In this document: one piece after another, positions 33,369 to 43,999 of the stretch
Layout: the number at the start of each line of letters is the position of its first letter
How positions within the stretch are numbered: the stretch's first letter is position 1
Assembly (NCBI GenBank): GCA_900169235.1
Contig: FWCC01000022.1
Span: forward strand, 1 to 64,000
DNA: 64,000 nucleotides
Source: Zarea fungicola
Taxonomy: Eukaryota > Ascomycota > Sordariomycetes > Hypocreales > Cordycipitaceae
Reading direction: 5' to 3'
Notes under the pieces: generated by a model
What the model was told of the DNA's origin: nothing
The model's database searches: none
The model's input: only the letters and a program-made list of their open reading frames with translations
Translations under genes and position numbers: made by a program

Positions 33369-36300
33369 GGTGCTCAATAACCGCCCGACCAAGCGAGACA
33401 GCACACACGGTTGACACTGCCTTGCGTGGACAACCAGTTGAAAAGAGATCCAGGTAAGAGTGATGTTGAGAGTGAGAATGAATCGAGCCGAGGTGAAAGA
33501 GGCTGGCTCTTTAACTCGCACCGGGCAAGCCTTGTAGCACCAGTCACCATGGTCAATGTGTGGATCTGGCCACGGGCTTTAGGTGGACGGCAGAGATCGA
33601 GACGCTTCGGCCCATTGACCCCTCTCGGATTGGCGTCCTGTGTTTGGGGGCGCCGGAACCGTTCCCGCTTGTCGTTTGATCCTTGGGCGGGGGTATCATA
33701 ACTAGTGCGCCGCTGAAAACGACACGGAGTAATCCAGTACCTAGTTCACTAATGACCATTTTGATCCTGCAGCCACTTGGGGTTGACCAGGGGAGACTAA
33801 GGTTGGAGAGTGCGCAACAGGGTGGTAGGTCGCTGCTTACCCATACATCTGCCAAGCAGATTAAAACTTAGAGTCCCAGTCTATAGAATCTGTATAATCT
33901 TCGGGCAGCCTCCATAGCAATAATGGTTCGAGCACAACCATCTAGACAGGAGGGGTGCATTCAGATGGTACTTCTGTTGTGTACAAAATGCCTGTTGTTA
34001 GGTGTCAGCTTCGTCAACTGTTGCATTGGTGGGTAGGTAGCTTTGCTAATTTCCAGAGCCTTGTCTAGGTGCTATTGAACTCGTGCAGACTTGGCGTGCG
34101 CCATTTGATTTGTTGCCTTTTTAATTAGGCGCTCGAGACTAATAACTCGCCATGCTCCTTGTAAAAATTACAGCACCCACACCTACCGAGTGATCAGAAG
34201 CAAAAGCTTCTCACGGCCAGTATGCGAGAAAGGAACAAGCTCTGGAAAGTATCAAGAGATGGCAGAAATAATGCAAGACGCCACGCTATACTTCGTTCGT
34301 CCTTCAATAGGAATAGCCCTGTCTCTCCAGCCCATACACTGGCCAGGTGAAAATCGTGTGCCAGACCGAGTCCGCTGGCAAAACAAGGCTTATAGCGGGA
34401 GCCGAAGGACAACGCCCGCCCCCTGCATGCTGCATACGACAGGGTACTTGCAGCCTTGGGCAGGCATAAGCAACTAGATGTCCTATTCTGACTTAAATTG
34501 AATTGGTGTCCCGTAACGTAATATGTATAAAGAGAGACTTCTAGTTTCTCTGGTTCTCCATGACTTAATTTTCCGATTTAGCCTACCTACCAACGGCTTT
34601 GGAATCTGGGAAACAAAATCCGTTTCTGCAGGAAAGTGTGGAAAAGTGTCTTTCTCGCTCTCTTTCTCGCTCTGTTTGTGTGTGTGTGGAGCAGCCAGAC
34701 GGTCGTGGTAAGTTATTTAATCTATGGAGTGCACCACAAGGCTTTCGTCACAGAGTACTGGACTAACTTAACTACAGCAATGCTACCATGTAACGGCCAG
34801 GGTAGCATCGCACCTTCCAAAATGGCATCTGCCTGCATGAAAGCCCACAAGTAGCAACACGTAATTTGACTGGGAGATAGCTGGCCGTACATGGTCTCGG
34901 ATGTCATGCCTGCATAGTGCCCGGATGCTATCATCCTCCCCGTTCAGTAAGACTTGCCATTTTCAGTACACATGGTGCGCTCCGGCCACGGCGTCAAAAC
35001 AGCGCCCAGTACGGAGTACTGTAGCTTGGCTTTACCAGGAAAATCCTGCCGAGCAGACTGGGGGCGCCATTTTGATATCTTCCGCGTGCAGTTTAGATCT
35101 GCACCAGCAGAAATTGGAGTTGCTATCTTCACTGCCAACAGTGAGAAACTAAAATGCAGCAGTTGTATGGGAGTATATCAGCAGATGGGAAGATTGGGGT
35201 GGCCTTCCTTCAAGAGTGGCGCCATCAAGAACAATCTCAACCTAAGAACTTTTCTCCGCACGCTAGACCGCCGCTGTGAGCCTCTGCGATCCTCCTGCTG
35301 GTCGATTCGACGAGATCAGGCCCTCAAGGAACGGCTAACCAAGCCTGAGCTGCTATCTCTAAACGAGCTTGGGATGAAAATCACCCCAGTTACTTTTGAA
35401 ATTACGATAATGCACCTGTTAAATGCACCTGCCCATCTTTCGGCGCCAAACTAGTCGATAGCTTGGCTCATGCAGCTCTTGCAGCTTGACGACTCTCCCG
35501 GTTTTCCGCGAAGGTGATGGTATTTTGCCAGCCCTCGAATTTCTAGAGCTCGATAGTCTCCCCTTTTCCAATGTCTGTCTGTGTGTGGTATCGAAAGACC
35601 TGAAACTAGAGGGGGAGATATACACTCCGATTTGTGGTTCCGGCTGTTGAAAGTATTTCAGCTGTTGAAAGTATTTCTGCCGTTGAAAGTATTTCTGCCG
35701 TTGAAAGTATTTCTGCTGTTGAAAGTATTTCTGCTGTCCAGGCCACTTTTTCTCTCTAGATAGTGGACAGTGAATCTGGGCCTGTTTAGAGGCCAAGTGG
35801 GCTTGCTGTATTCAGGGCCACCCCAAGTCGCGTGCGGCCTCAAGATGTGTGTTCATTTGCGGGGCAGCCTTGCACGACTGCCACAACGAGCCGCTGCGCT
35901 ACAGAACAAACTGTGTCGTAATCATACTCGACGACATCAGATTAGACCACTGCAGTATAGATATATTTTACAGGGTTGGAAAATTTCGTGCATTTCACGC
36001 GCTGGGTGACTGTTAAAAAGTCAGGCTTCGACTAACCTATTTACCAGTGTCGTAGCTGGTGGAATGCCAACAAGCAACCTCAAAGTCGTTCCCAGACAAC
36101 TTGGTTTCCAGTCTGCAAAAGACTTCAATTACTTTCCCAAATTTTGACAAATATCGCCCAATTTGCTACATATATTCAACAATCGCGTTTTATTTATTCA
36201 GCATGACTGCTCCAGCACAGGAGCTGCTTCATTATTCAAAGTCGCAATGGTGCAAGGTCTTGATTCAATACTTCATCACAGCTCAACAACCATGAGAAGA

Positions 36301-36443
36301 TTTTTCAAATCATTATTTGGGCCTGCGACCACTGCCGCGCTGACCAGAGTGGTAAAGTCCGCCTTTTGTGGTGGCCGAAGAAAATATGTTACCCGCGCCC
36401 AAGCGACAGCCACCAACAGCCGCAAAACCCCTCCCCATCCGGC
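33369..36443. other. Intergenic, no supported gene
   Basis: Three kb between the ABC transporter start and the phosphoesterase end. A 166-codon open frame (34954-35454 +) has no recognisable domain. An 18-bp minisatellite lies at 35644-35733. Nothing else is supported. Confidence 0.45.
35644..35733. repeat. 18-bp tandem repeat, 5 copies
   Basis: Unit (C/T)GTTGAAAGTATTTCTGC, five copies with few changes. Being a multiple of three it is open in several frames; on the minus strand one frame reads repeating QRQKYF. No gene context supports translation. Confidence 0.9.
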
Positions 36444-37257
36444 TCAGCCAGTGAGGATTTCGTCATAAATTTCCTGCGCATTATCCAGAAGCAAATCTTC
36501 GCGGCCGTATCCGACGTGTATGTGCCAAAACACACTCAGCCGCGGACGGATTCGCCGAATCTCCTGCGCAAGGTACGGACAGCCAGCGCGGTGAAAGTCG
36601 CGCTGGTCTAGGTGGTGTTGCGGCGGGCCGTGTGTCGCAACCACATCTGGCCTTTGGCCCAGCGTGTTGAAGATGGTCTCCCAGTGCCCAAGATTGGCAG
36701 GATGATACTGAAAGGCCGAGATGCCATATTTGGGCGTCCAGGAACTTCCAAAGATGGTAAGATGCCGCATGCCAAGTGAGGGTGCGTTGGATTTTGGGTT
36801 CCGGTTTTCGTAGGGGAACTCGAGTGTGACGGCCTCGTCTTGGAGATAAATTACATCTCTCCAGTCCAGGTCATGTCTCGTTAGACTCGCCGTAGCGCCG
36901 TTCAGGGTATTTGGAGAGAAAGGCATGATCAAGTAGGACGTCGTGGTTTCCAGCGACAAAGATTTTGAACCTATGCGACAGAGACGCCAGCCACTTGAGC
37001 TGTTCCTGGACCTCATCAAAAGACCCGTTTTCAGTGAGATCTCCCGCATGAATCAGTACATCTCCATCAGGAACTACTGGCTGCCGGCTGTGCGTATCCG
37101 AGATGCAGACAATTCGTAGAAGGCAGGGGTTGGACTCTGTAAGTCCTGGTAAAGCATGCGGGTGCTGGTGTGCCTTGATCAGCACCTCTGCACATTGGCG
37201 CTTTCGACGGCCGCGCGTTTTAATCTCGACACTCCTGAAACCTGGAGCAGAGAGCAT
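36444..37257 (-). CDS. Calcineurin-like metallophosphoesterase, frameshifted
   Basis: The first frame (from ATG 37257) carries ISDTHS, HAGDLTENGS and the AGNHD motif, then stops at 36871 after YPERRYGESNE. The second frame picks up at RHDLDWRDVIYLQDEAVTLE and carries ATHGPPQHHLD and FWHIHVGYGRED to a stop at 36444. These are the five metal-ligand blocks of the family (rhamnogalacturonate lyase/UPF0046-type fungal phosphoesterases). One extra base (or two lost) at about 36871-36885 separates the frames; no GT-AG intron fits there. The usual Gly before HIH is Trp here. As read, the product stops after the second-shell residues and lacks the C-terminal His ligands. Substrate unknown. Confidence 0.8.
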
Positions 37258-37922
37258 ACTTTGCCGTTACAGGTAAAGAACGGCAAGCCCTGATGATATT
37301 TGTGATATATGTTCAGTCGTGAATGAGCAGACTGGAGCAGATACTGTCTACTTGCTTTAGTCGGCTAGCGATTTCTCCACACCCGCATCATTTGTTGGCT
37401 AACCAAATCTGAAACTGGATGCACACTTAAACAGGCGTATGCGCTGGGGTAAGCGCCCATGCCCTCATGAATTCAGGGGGATTTGCACTGAAGCGAATAT
37501 GAGTACAATTCTGGGTTATCTAATTGGCCATGTGCCGGGTAGAGTAGGAGGCGCCGTATTCGCTCGAGGTGTGGCCGCTCATTGTATCAGGCCCCCTAAG
37601 AAGCGCCATGTAGACGTTTCATTCGACAAACGCTGGTCAAGGATCAATTTGCTAGAGCCTCAACTAGAAACTTCGATGAGGCTGAAACTATGGCACTTGC
37701 AACTCTACCGCCGCATGTATTTGTGTTGCCACCTTGGCCAGAGAGGTGGCCATCCTCCACACCAAACCAGAACGAGGATGAAGCAATTGGCCTCCTCTTG
37801 TCCAAAAATAAAGGTTTTTGAGCCGGCCAAAACTACAGGTGGCTCCGAAAATATGGGCGGGAGTCTGACTTAAAAGCAGTGTGGCCTGTTCCGGGGCAAG
37901 CTGATATTTCTTTGAACAGTAG

Positions 37923-38126
37923 ATGGTAGGGAAGCACATCATCGACCTGGGCGATGCTGTGCGGTACATCCACGAGTATATCCATGACCATGGAGACCAG
38001 CCCGTTAGACTAGCCACCGCGGCTGGCTGGGCCAGGCAGTTTGGCCACGAAAGCACAGCAGACTTTCTCCGGACGCGCCTGAATCGGGCGTACCGGAGAG
38101 AGTATGGGCGGGATGCTTTCGCCTGA
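37923..38126 (+). CDS. Small uncharacterised ORF, perhaps a 3' exon
   Basis: 67 codons with natural-looking composition (IIDLGDAVRYIHEYIHD, ADFLRTRLNRAYRREYG). A region of plausible coding character lies just upstream at 37690-37800 in another frame (MALATLPPHVFVLPPWPERW), but I could not find splice sites that join them. Could be a fragment of a lost gene. Confidence 0.3.
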   Translation: MVGKHIIDLGDAVRYIHEYIHDHGDQPVRLATAAGWARQFGHESTADFLRTRLNRAYRREYGRDAFA

Positions 38127-38354
38127 TCCATGGCGCACGGAGAGACCAGATACTAGCCAGATCGGGCGTACTCTGAACACCTTGAGTTGGGCGATGTACG
38201 GAATTTCGAAAGGCTGTTAGTATTAGGGGAATTTGTTTCTGAAGACCAAGTGTGGAGAGTTCTGCCGTACATTGATCTGTTTCAGGATTGCGAGTAATTT
38301 TGATTGCGACTAGTTAAATGCCACAATTCTTTCAAATCATGTTTCAATTGTCGC

Positions 38355-39077
38355 TCATGTGAAAGATATGTGCGGCGTCCATAGTATAATATTCTTTGCA
38401 AGAAAATCCGGATCCGCCCTGGGGTCATTTGCCCCTGATAGCACTTGGCCATCATGAGTAGGAATGTAGATGGCGTCGTCCAACTGCGCCGCCGCTGTGG
38501 CCCATCCTGGAACTTTCTCCCACGGTCGCAAGTCTTCGGGAACACTTCTGGCCCGTTCTGGTTCTTCCGGCGTAATCAATGATGGGTTGTCACGTCCGAG
38601 CCCAAGCTTCACTCGCTGGTTGAAGGATCGAGCAATCAGATACGTACATCCCGCTAGAAACGCAAGTCTCTCTTTGTTTTCATCATTTGGGTCTGGTATA
38701 TCCTCAACAGCCCATTCCCGTATCCTCCAGAATGCTTCAATGGCGTTTCGATAGCTAACAACGCGATCAAGAAGAATAAACTCGTAGAGCCGAAACAAAG
38801 CAAACAGGGGAGAGTCCTCGAACACGCCTTGCGGGGCTCCGAATTTTCGGGCCGTGATGGTCTCCCAGTATTTGGATGGGCTTTCAATCATGACTCTTGG
38901 AGGGGGTGGCGGGAAGACAGGATAGTCTTCTGGGACAGGATAGAAATCACTGCTGTTGTCTTGTTCGTTGTTGTGTTCTGCCCCATGGCTGGTGACCTGA
39001 TTCTCGTCCAGTTTCGGCTTTTTTGGCCGCCACCGGGCAGTAATCCGCGGCAGACAACCGCGGACACTACGAGGCAT
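38355..39077 (-). CDS. Conserved-looking hypothetical protein
   Basis: 240 aa from ATG 39077 (MPRSVRGCLPRITARWRPKK). The frame is open for 71 further codons upstream, but composition there is poor. The N-terminal third is basic then polar and Pro-rich (VFPPPPPRVMI); the rest is helical with aromatic residues (KYWETITARKFGAPQGVF, FALFRLYEFILLDRVVSY, AFLAGCTYLIARSFNQRVKL). No signal peptide, membrane span or known motif. I do not recognise the family. It lies between the phosphoesterase and the GGCT-like gene. Confidence 0.6.
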   Translation of the reverse strand: MPRSVRGCLPRITARWRPKKPKLDENQVTSHGAEHNNEQDNSSDFYPVPEDYPVFPPPPPRVMIESPSKYWETITARKFGAPQGVFEDSPLFALFRLYEFILLDRVVSYRNAIEAFWRIREWAVEDIPDPNDENKERLAFLAGCTYLIARSFNQRVKLGLGRDNPSLITPEEPERARSVPEDLRPWEKVPGWATAAAQLDDAIYIPTHDGQVLSGANDPRADPDFLAKNIILWTPHISFT

Positions 39078-39683
39078 TTTTGATATGAAAGCACGACAGT
39101 GGAGGCTTGTGTCAAGTTTTATCCCATGCGAAGCAGCTCTGTGGCAATGCGGCCGTGCTGGTGTGAGAGGGAGCAAGTTGCTTGGATGATGGGCTCTGGT
39201 AATCATAAGTGACGCGTCACGTGTAGACTTCATATGCCTGCATCCAAATCGAACTGGCTGCCCGTTGCCACGACGAGCCCTTGAAAGCATTTGTTGTAAT
39301 GGAGAAAATTACAAACTTTGAAAACATCTTGGATGACCATTTTGTTGATTGTGACTGGAACTTGAGCCTTGGCGTACAGCGGCCCTTTACAGCATGGGGC
39401 TTCTTAGTGACCGTTATACAGTGGAACAGAAGTTGGTCATATGCGACTCGATTCGGGAATGATTAAAGTTGGATTTAATCTGCGACTTGGCAAAGTTTAT
39501 GTGAGAATGCAAGTATACTTCTATGTGCCAGGAGGAAACCTCACTGCCCAGATAGTTGTATCGTGTGAACACATCAGAAACGAACACAAAACCCTGAAAA
39601 ATAAGAAAAATAAGAAAAATCATGTTGCTGAAAGTAGATTTCTATTCATAAGGACGTAGGGAGAGTTTTCCATATACCACTAC
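39078..39683. other. Intergenic, no gene seen
   Basis: A 61-codon frame at 39281-39466 (+) is not convincing. Low-complexity A-rich run (AAAAATAAG repeats) at 39595-39620. Confidence 0.45.
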
Positions 39684-39971
39684 TTAACTAGACTTGTCGC
39701 CCTCAGTATTCTCGCTGCCACCTCCTCCGACCGTACCCTGTAGCGCGAAGGTTGCTCTCTCCAGGGCATCAGCAAGGTGTACTCTTTCGCTTCTGTTAAA
39801 GCTATTGCTGATCTTCTCCCATTCAGCCGGATTCTGGTGCAGAAATATAATGTCGCCAGTGGCATTTCGAGTTGTCAAAAGGGAGGAGACATATCCTGGC
39901 GGTGTGTAGAGGAAGCGGTCAAATGTTGGGCGACCATGATTCCTCGTATGTAGCGAGCAAGCAAACTACTA
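39684..39971 (-). CDS. Possible 3' exon or gene fragment, unknown family
   Basis: A frame reading RPTFDRFLYTPPGYVSSLLT and then FLHQNPAEWEKISNSF looks protein-like and ends in a Gly-rich tail before TAG at 39684. Upstream, at about 40080-40180, another protein-like frame (WEFAVDRFN, KSAKVTPSSSPVIDVIVVDD) with a 42-nt gap bounded by GTAGCG and TATAG could be an earlier exon. I could not complete a gene model. This may be a separate small gene downstream of the GGCT-like gene or a decayed one. Confidence 0.3.
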
Positions 39972-40196
39972 TACCGGTACAGCCAAAAAAAAAAAACAAA
40001 AAAAATTATGGGAGTGGAGAGAGGAGGCGGCTGAAACCTGGCGAATTGTCATCAACAACTATAACATCAATCACTGGAGAGGAAGAAGGGGTAACCTTGG
40101 CACTCTTCTATAAAATAGATCTAGCGAGTGACTCGATGCGAGTCGCTACATTGAACCTATCGACAGCAAATTCCCATGGAACCGACGCGCACACCA

Positions 40197-41217
40197 CTAA
40201 TCTTGCCCTGGAGACACTTTAACTGTAATTATGTCTTTGTAGTTGACCAGTGGACCAAGACATCTTTCAACGTAAGATTTTGAAATGCCAAGCATCAAGC
40301 CGTCTGATATGGCCTTTTGCATACGATGCCTGTATTCTTCTCGTATTACACCATCGGCCGTGTGTTGCTCACTGATGTATATGAGTGCTCTAAATCGCTG
40401 CGGCCGTTGCTTCTGTTGAATTGGTTTGTTGCTTTCAAGAAGTGGCCTGCCGGCACTGGAGCTATTCCGCCTGGGTACCTCGACAGTGTGGCTCGGGACG
40501 TTGTTGCTAGCAGGCAAGAAAATGTCAGCTATTATTCCTGCGCCAGGGAAGTGAAATGAAGCTCATCGCTCGCTCCAAGAGAGCTACAGCCATTCGAAAG
40601 GTGACCTGATGTGTGCGGGTGGATCCAAAGTACCTTGGCTCTCGCGGAAAACGTTGAGAATTAGGGGGAGGGCTCGAAAGAGATCCATGAGACGAGCTCC
40701 TCGTAAGAGAGCGTCTTGTTGTTTGCTCCTTTCCAGCGTCGCTGTCAGATAGACTTGCCCCGTGTCCACGCGGAGAGGCTGTGGTGTGTCTTTGGCCCTG
40801 TCGTCTTTGTATTTCGAGCTCCTCAGAAACAAGTGATGTCTTGAGCTTGTGTAGAGATCTGTGTGGGATTAAATCAATCATGGCCAGATGTTTCTGGTAG
40901 TATCCGGAGGATACGCCCTCTGAGCGGTCCAAGCGTCTTTCATCCTCCGCGTCCACCAGATATACGAGACCCTCGACACAGTCATTTTTTGACCGGACGA
41001 CGTTTGCGACACCTCTCTGGTTAATCTGCCAGCGAAATCCCGAGAGGGATGCTGTACCGACAAAGAGGCTACGGGGGCATCGTTCTGCCATTTGCGCGAC
41101 ATGAATGTTGCTTCCGTAGGCAAAATACAAATACTGGCCATGGCTAGCACGGACGCGTGAGAAGTTGGACATGTCTGTCCTCTTAGAACCGCCTTTCTCG
41201 GCAGCCGCTTTGACCAT
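40197..41217 (-). CDS. Gamma-glutamylcyclotransferase-like (GGCT/BtrG fold) protein, 2 exons
   Basis: Exons 40634-41217 and 40197-40506 join (GTACTT donor, CTGCTAG acceptor) to 297 aa. The N-terminal half has the GGCT signature YFAYGSN and a Glu in LDRSEGVSSGYYQK at the position of the catalytic acid. The C-terminal part (YISEQHTADGVIREEYRHRM) matches the end of the fold. A long Ser/Pro/Arg-rich linker (about residues 145-215) interrupts the domain, as in some fungal members. Family members release 5-oxoproline from gamma-glutamyl amides or peptides. The gene lies 1.0 kb from, and divergent to, the first of two amidoligase genes, a pairing that suggests a linked amide-bond chemistry. The splice choice is inferred. 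Confidence 0.78.
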
Positions 41218-42252
41218 GAAAAGATTTATTTAGCCTATTTGTGATGCGACTGGCGCAAAACTCGATTCCGGATGAATGTAATGGCGAGCGTGACCTGTTC
41301 GTCTCCCAGCAGCGCGCTCGAGATCCAGCGGCCAAAGTCGTTTTTCTGAGGAGTTAACTAGTAGAGGGGTAAGTCAGTGTACACCATGTCTGACGAGTCC
41401 ATACAGAAGGATGCCTGTTCATGCTACTGCTCACTGTATGGTTACTTTCGCCGCACTGTTACACAGGATACCGGCCATCAGCGGGTCAACGCCCTCAGCT
41501 CTATGCTCAGCTGCGGTGTGGCTGCACCACTTCTCTGGTAGCAAAGGGCGGCGGTGCAAGGACTTGCGGCCGATGCCTAAAAATGCGCTGGCGAATTTGA
41601 TGCCCAAGAGAGAGAAGTAGAAGTAGCCTGGCGTACCTCGTGCGTACTCTCAAAGATTATGCAGATTTTGCGACATGAACGAGCATATTTTGGCCCAGCT
41701 GACTCCTTTGGATCATTATGATCCAACCGGTAAGCTCGCTGCACCGTATCCAATATCTTGGCCGGAAGCCAAGGCTCTAATTCACCAATCAATGCTTTCT
41801 GCGTACGACGTAAACATGTGCTGACGAGCAGAGGCTAACACAAGTCAATACTATGACCCAGCTGACCTCCTTTACTGACTATTGTGGCAGTTTTTATGTG
41901 GCTTACGCGTCCAGTTGGTTTCAGGCTTGGAGGCCACAGCTTTCATTTACAAATCATCCTTGTTCCCAGGGCACACATATAGGTATTGGTGGCGGGATGA
42001 AACACCATGGATAGCATTGGGCACCACTCAGGCATTTTGTATGTTGAGCTGAAGGAAATGTGCAGAAACCACGCGTGTGTGGTATTTCATGTTATTTTAC
42101 AGGGCCGAGAGGGTGTTTTGCAAGGCAGCCTTTGACTCTGTGAATGCCTTATGTATGCAGCATATGACTTAAAGACCAACCAGCTGCCATCTGCAGCAGT
42201 TCATAGGATGCTTTTTCCCACATCTAATTCTTTCCTCTGAACTAGGCCGAAA
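41218..42252. promoter_or_regulatory. Intergenic region between divergent GGCT-like and amidoligase genes
   Basis: About 1 kb shared upstream region of the two divergent genes. No gene supported; no specific operator recognised. Confidence 0.35.
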
Positions 42253-43232
42253 ATGACCTCTTGGACATTTGGAGTTGAGATCGAGGCCGTACTCCGGCCT
42301 CACACATTGCGTCTCCCTCTAAACTGTGCCGAATACTACAGCAAACTCGCAGCAGCCCTGAGAAGAAGGGGTTTGAAAGCCAAAGCAGATGATTTGCAGA
42401 GCAGCTATAGTAAGCGAGCAGACCACTATGACAAATGGTGGATCACGAGAGATGGCTCCCTGGGAACCTACGACAATGCTGGTCAGAAACTTCTACTGCC
42501 TGCCGAATTGGCTTTTGAACAAAGATTAGACTAACTAGTCCATATAAAGTCGCGTTGGAGGCCGTCTCACCAATTTTGGACATTCGCGGGGATTGGGAGC
42601 AAGAAATTGATACATTCTGGAAGGCCGCGAGGGCAGTTTTCCACATGCCAGACGGCAACACGAAATGCGGTAGCCACATCCATATCGCGCCTGGGCGCTC
42701 AAAACGATTCAAGCTAGAGACTCTGAAGAAGATGGCATATGGAATTGCAATCTATGAGCCCCTCCTTCTCCAGCTGCTCGTTCCCACGAGAGCCGATAAC
42801 CAGTATTGCCGGGCGAACCGCGTCAACTCCAGTCAGTTGAGGCAGTGCCAGGGAAACTGGGCGCTTATGGGTCAGCGGATAAATTCGGCGAGCGACTGCA
42901 ACACCCTCAAAAACATCATGCAGGACACGAGATATGTTATCTGGAACTTTGCAAACACGGTTCCCGGCAAGTCGGGCACCATCGAATTCCGAGCGGGGCG
43001 GTTGCTGAAAGGTGAGGTCCGCACTAAGAGGTGGATTACCTTTACTGTCTGCTTTCTGCGCGCTGTGGTGGCGATGAACGATATCCAGCGGCTGGGGTAT
43101 CATGAACTGCCGGCTTGGACACCTGGAGCATTGTATGACAAGATCAAGAATGAAGCTGTGAAGCTAGCCATCGATGACTATCTTCCAGGCAATTACACGA
43201 TTTTAAACGAGACTTCTACTCTCGCTGCTTGA
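42253..43232 (+). CDS. Putative amidoligase 1 (Amidoligase_2 family), 2 exons
   Basis: Exons 42253-42481 and 42550-43232 join to 303 aa; the intron has an unusual GTCAGA donor but a clean CTAAC branch point and AAAG acceptor. Family blocks in order: FGVEIEAV near the N-terminus, ITRDGSLG, LEAVSPIL, CGSHIHI, WNFAN with GTIEFRAG. These are the conserved Glu, Asp, His and Arg positions of the glutamine-synthetase-like COOH-NH2 ligases (PF12224), which use ATP to form amide bonds between a carboxylate and an amine. No signal peptide. Substrate unknown. A paralogue follows in the same orientation 770 bp downstream, and a GGCT-like gene lies upstream. Confidence 0.82.
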
Positions 43233-43999
43233 TCAAAACGAGACAAATCAATCGTCCAATAAGTGCTTGGGGGATGAATGATACGTGTCCTTGACTGCCG
43301 GCTGTGGAGATTGGATCACTGCTTGGCGACCCTGTCGCCAAGCATAAATAAACAGTTGCTTTAGTTGCTTTTGTTTAAAACGCATTTACTTGTACGACAA
43401 TGAATTTAGCTACTAAAAATAAACTACGCGCTGCTTTGGGTTGTAAAAACAGGAAATGTTCGTGGAGCTGGGCTGGGTGTCTATGTGTGTCGGGCTGGCC
43501 TGCACCACTTGGGTGTCCAGTCAAGCTGAGCGGAACCAGAACTTCCTTCACAGCATGTCTTTCTATCATGTCGCTGCTTCAATTAGATTGGGCAGTGATA
43601 AAAGGTAAGCTGCAACAATTGCCCAACTTTGAGTAACGCCTATGATTTCAGAGACTTGGGAAAACAAGAGTCAACCGGGCCGACTTGCATGGCCTGTTTG
43701 GTGTGGCTGGCTTGGGATTGCCCAACATTACAGGCGCCATGTAAGCTGCAAGTACCAATGATGTACCCTCATGTATTTTTGTGCTCGTCAGTTTTATGGC
43801 GTTGAATCCTTCACGACTGCCCCTGGGATCATATACATGTCTCCTCTTTATCTAGACTCCTCCGTGCAAGTTGTTCCGCTGCATTTTCTCATTTGTCCAC
43901 CTAGTCTTGCTATAGCAAGTGTGACGCGAAAACTACAGCAAAGACATCATAAACTATTTGCTTACTTCAAAATTCCCAGAATCTAGATAGCGGCCAGCA
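43233..43999. other. Intergenic, no gene seen
   Basis: Spacer between the tandem amidoligases. Contains a TTGGCGACC ... GGTCGCCAAG-like inverted repeat near 43320-43345, possibly a terminator or coincidence. Confidence 0.4.

Noticed and set aside
34954..35454. 166-codon open frame (+)
   Set aside because: No recognisable family and no promoter or splice support.
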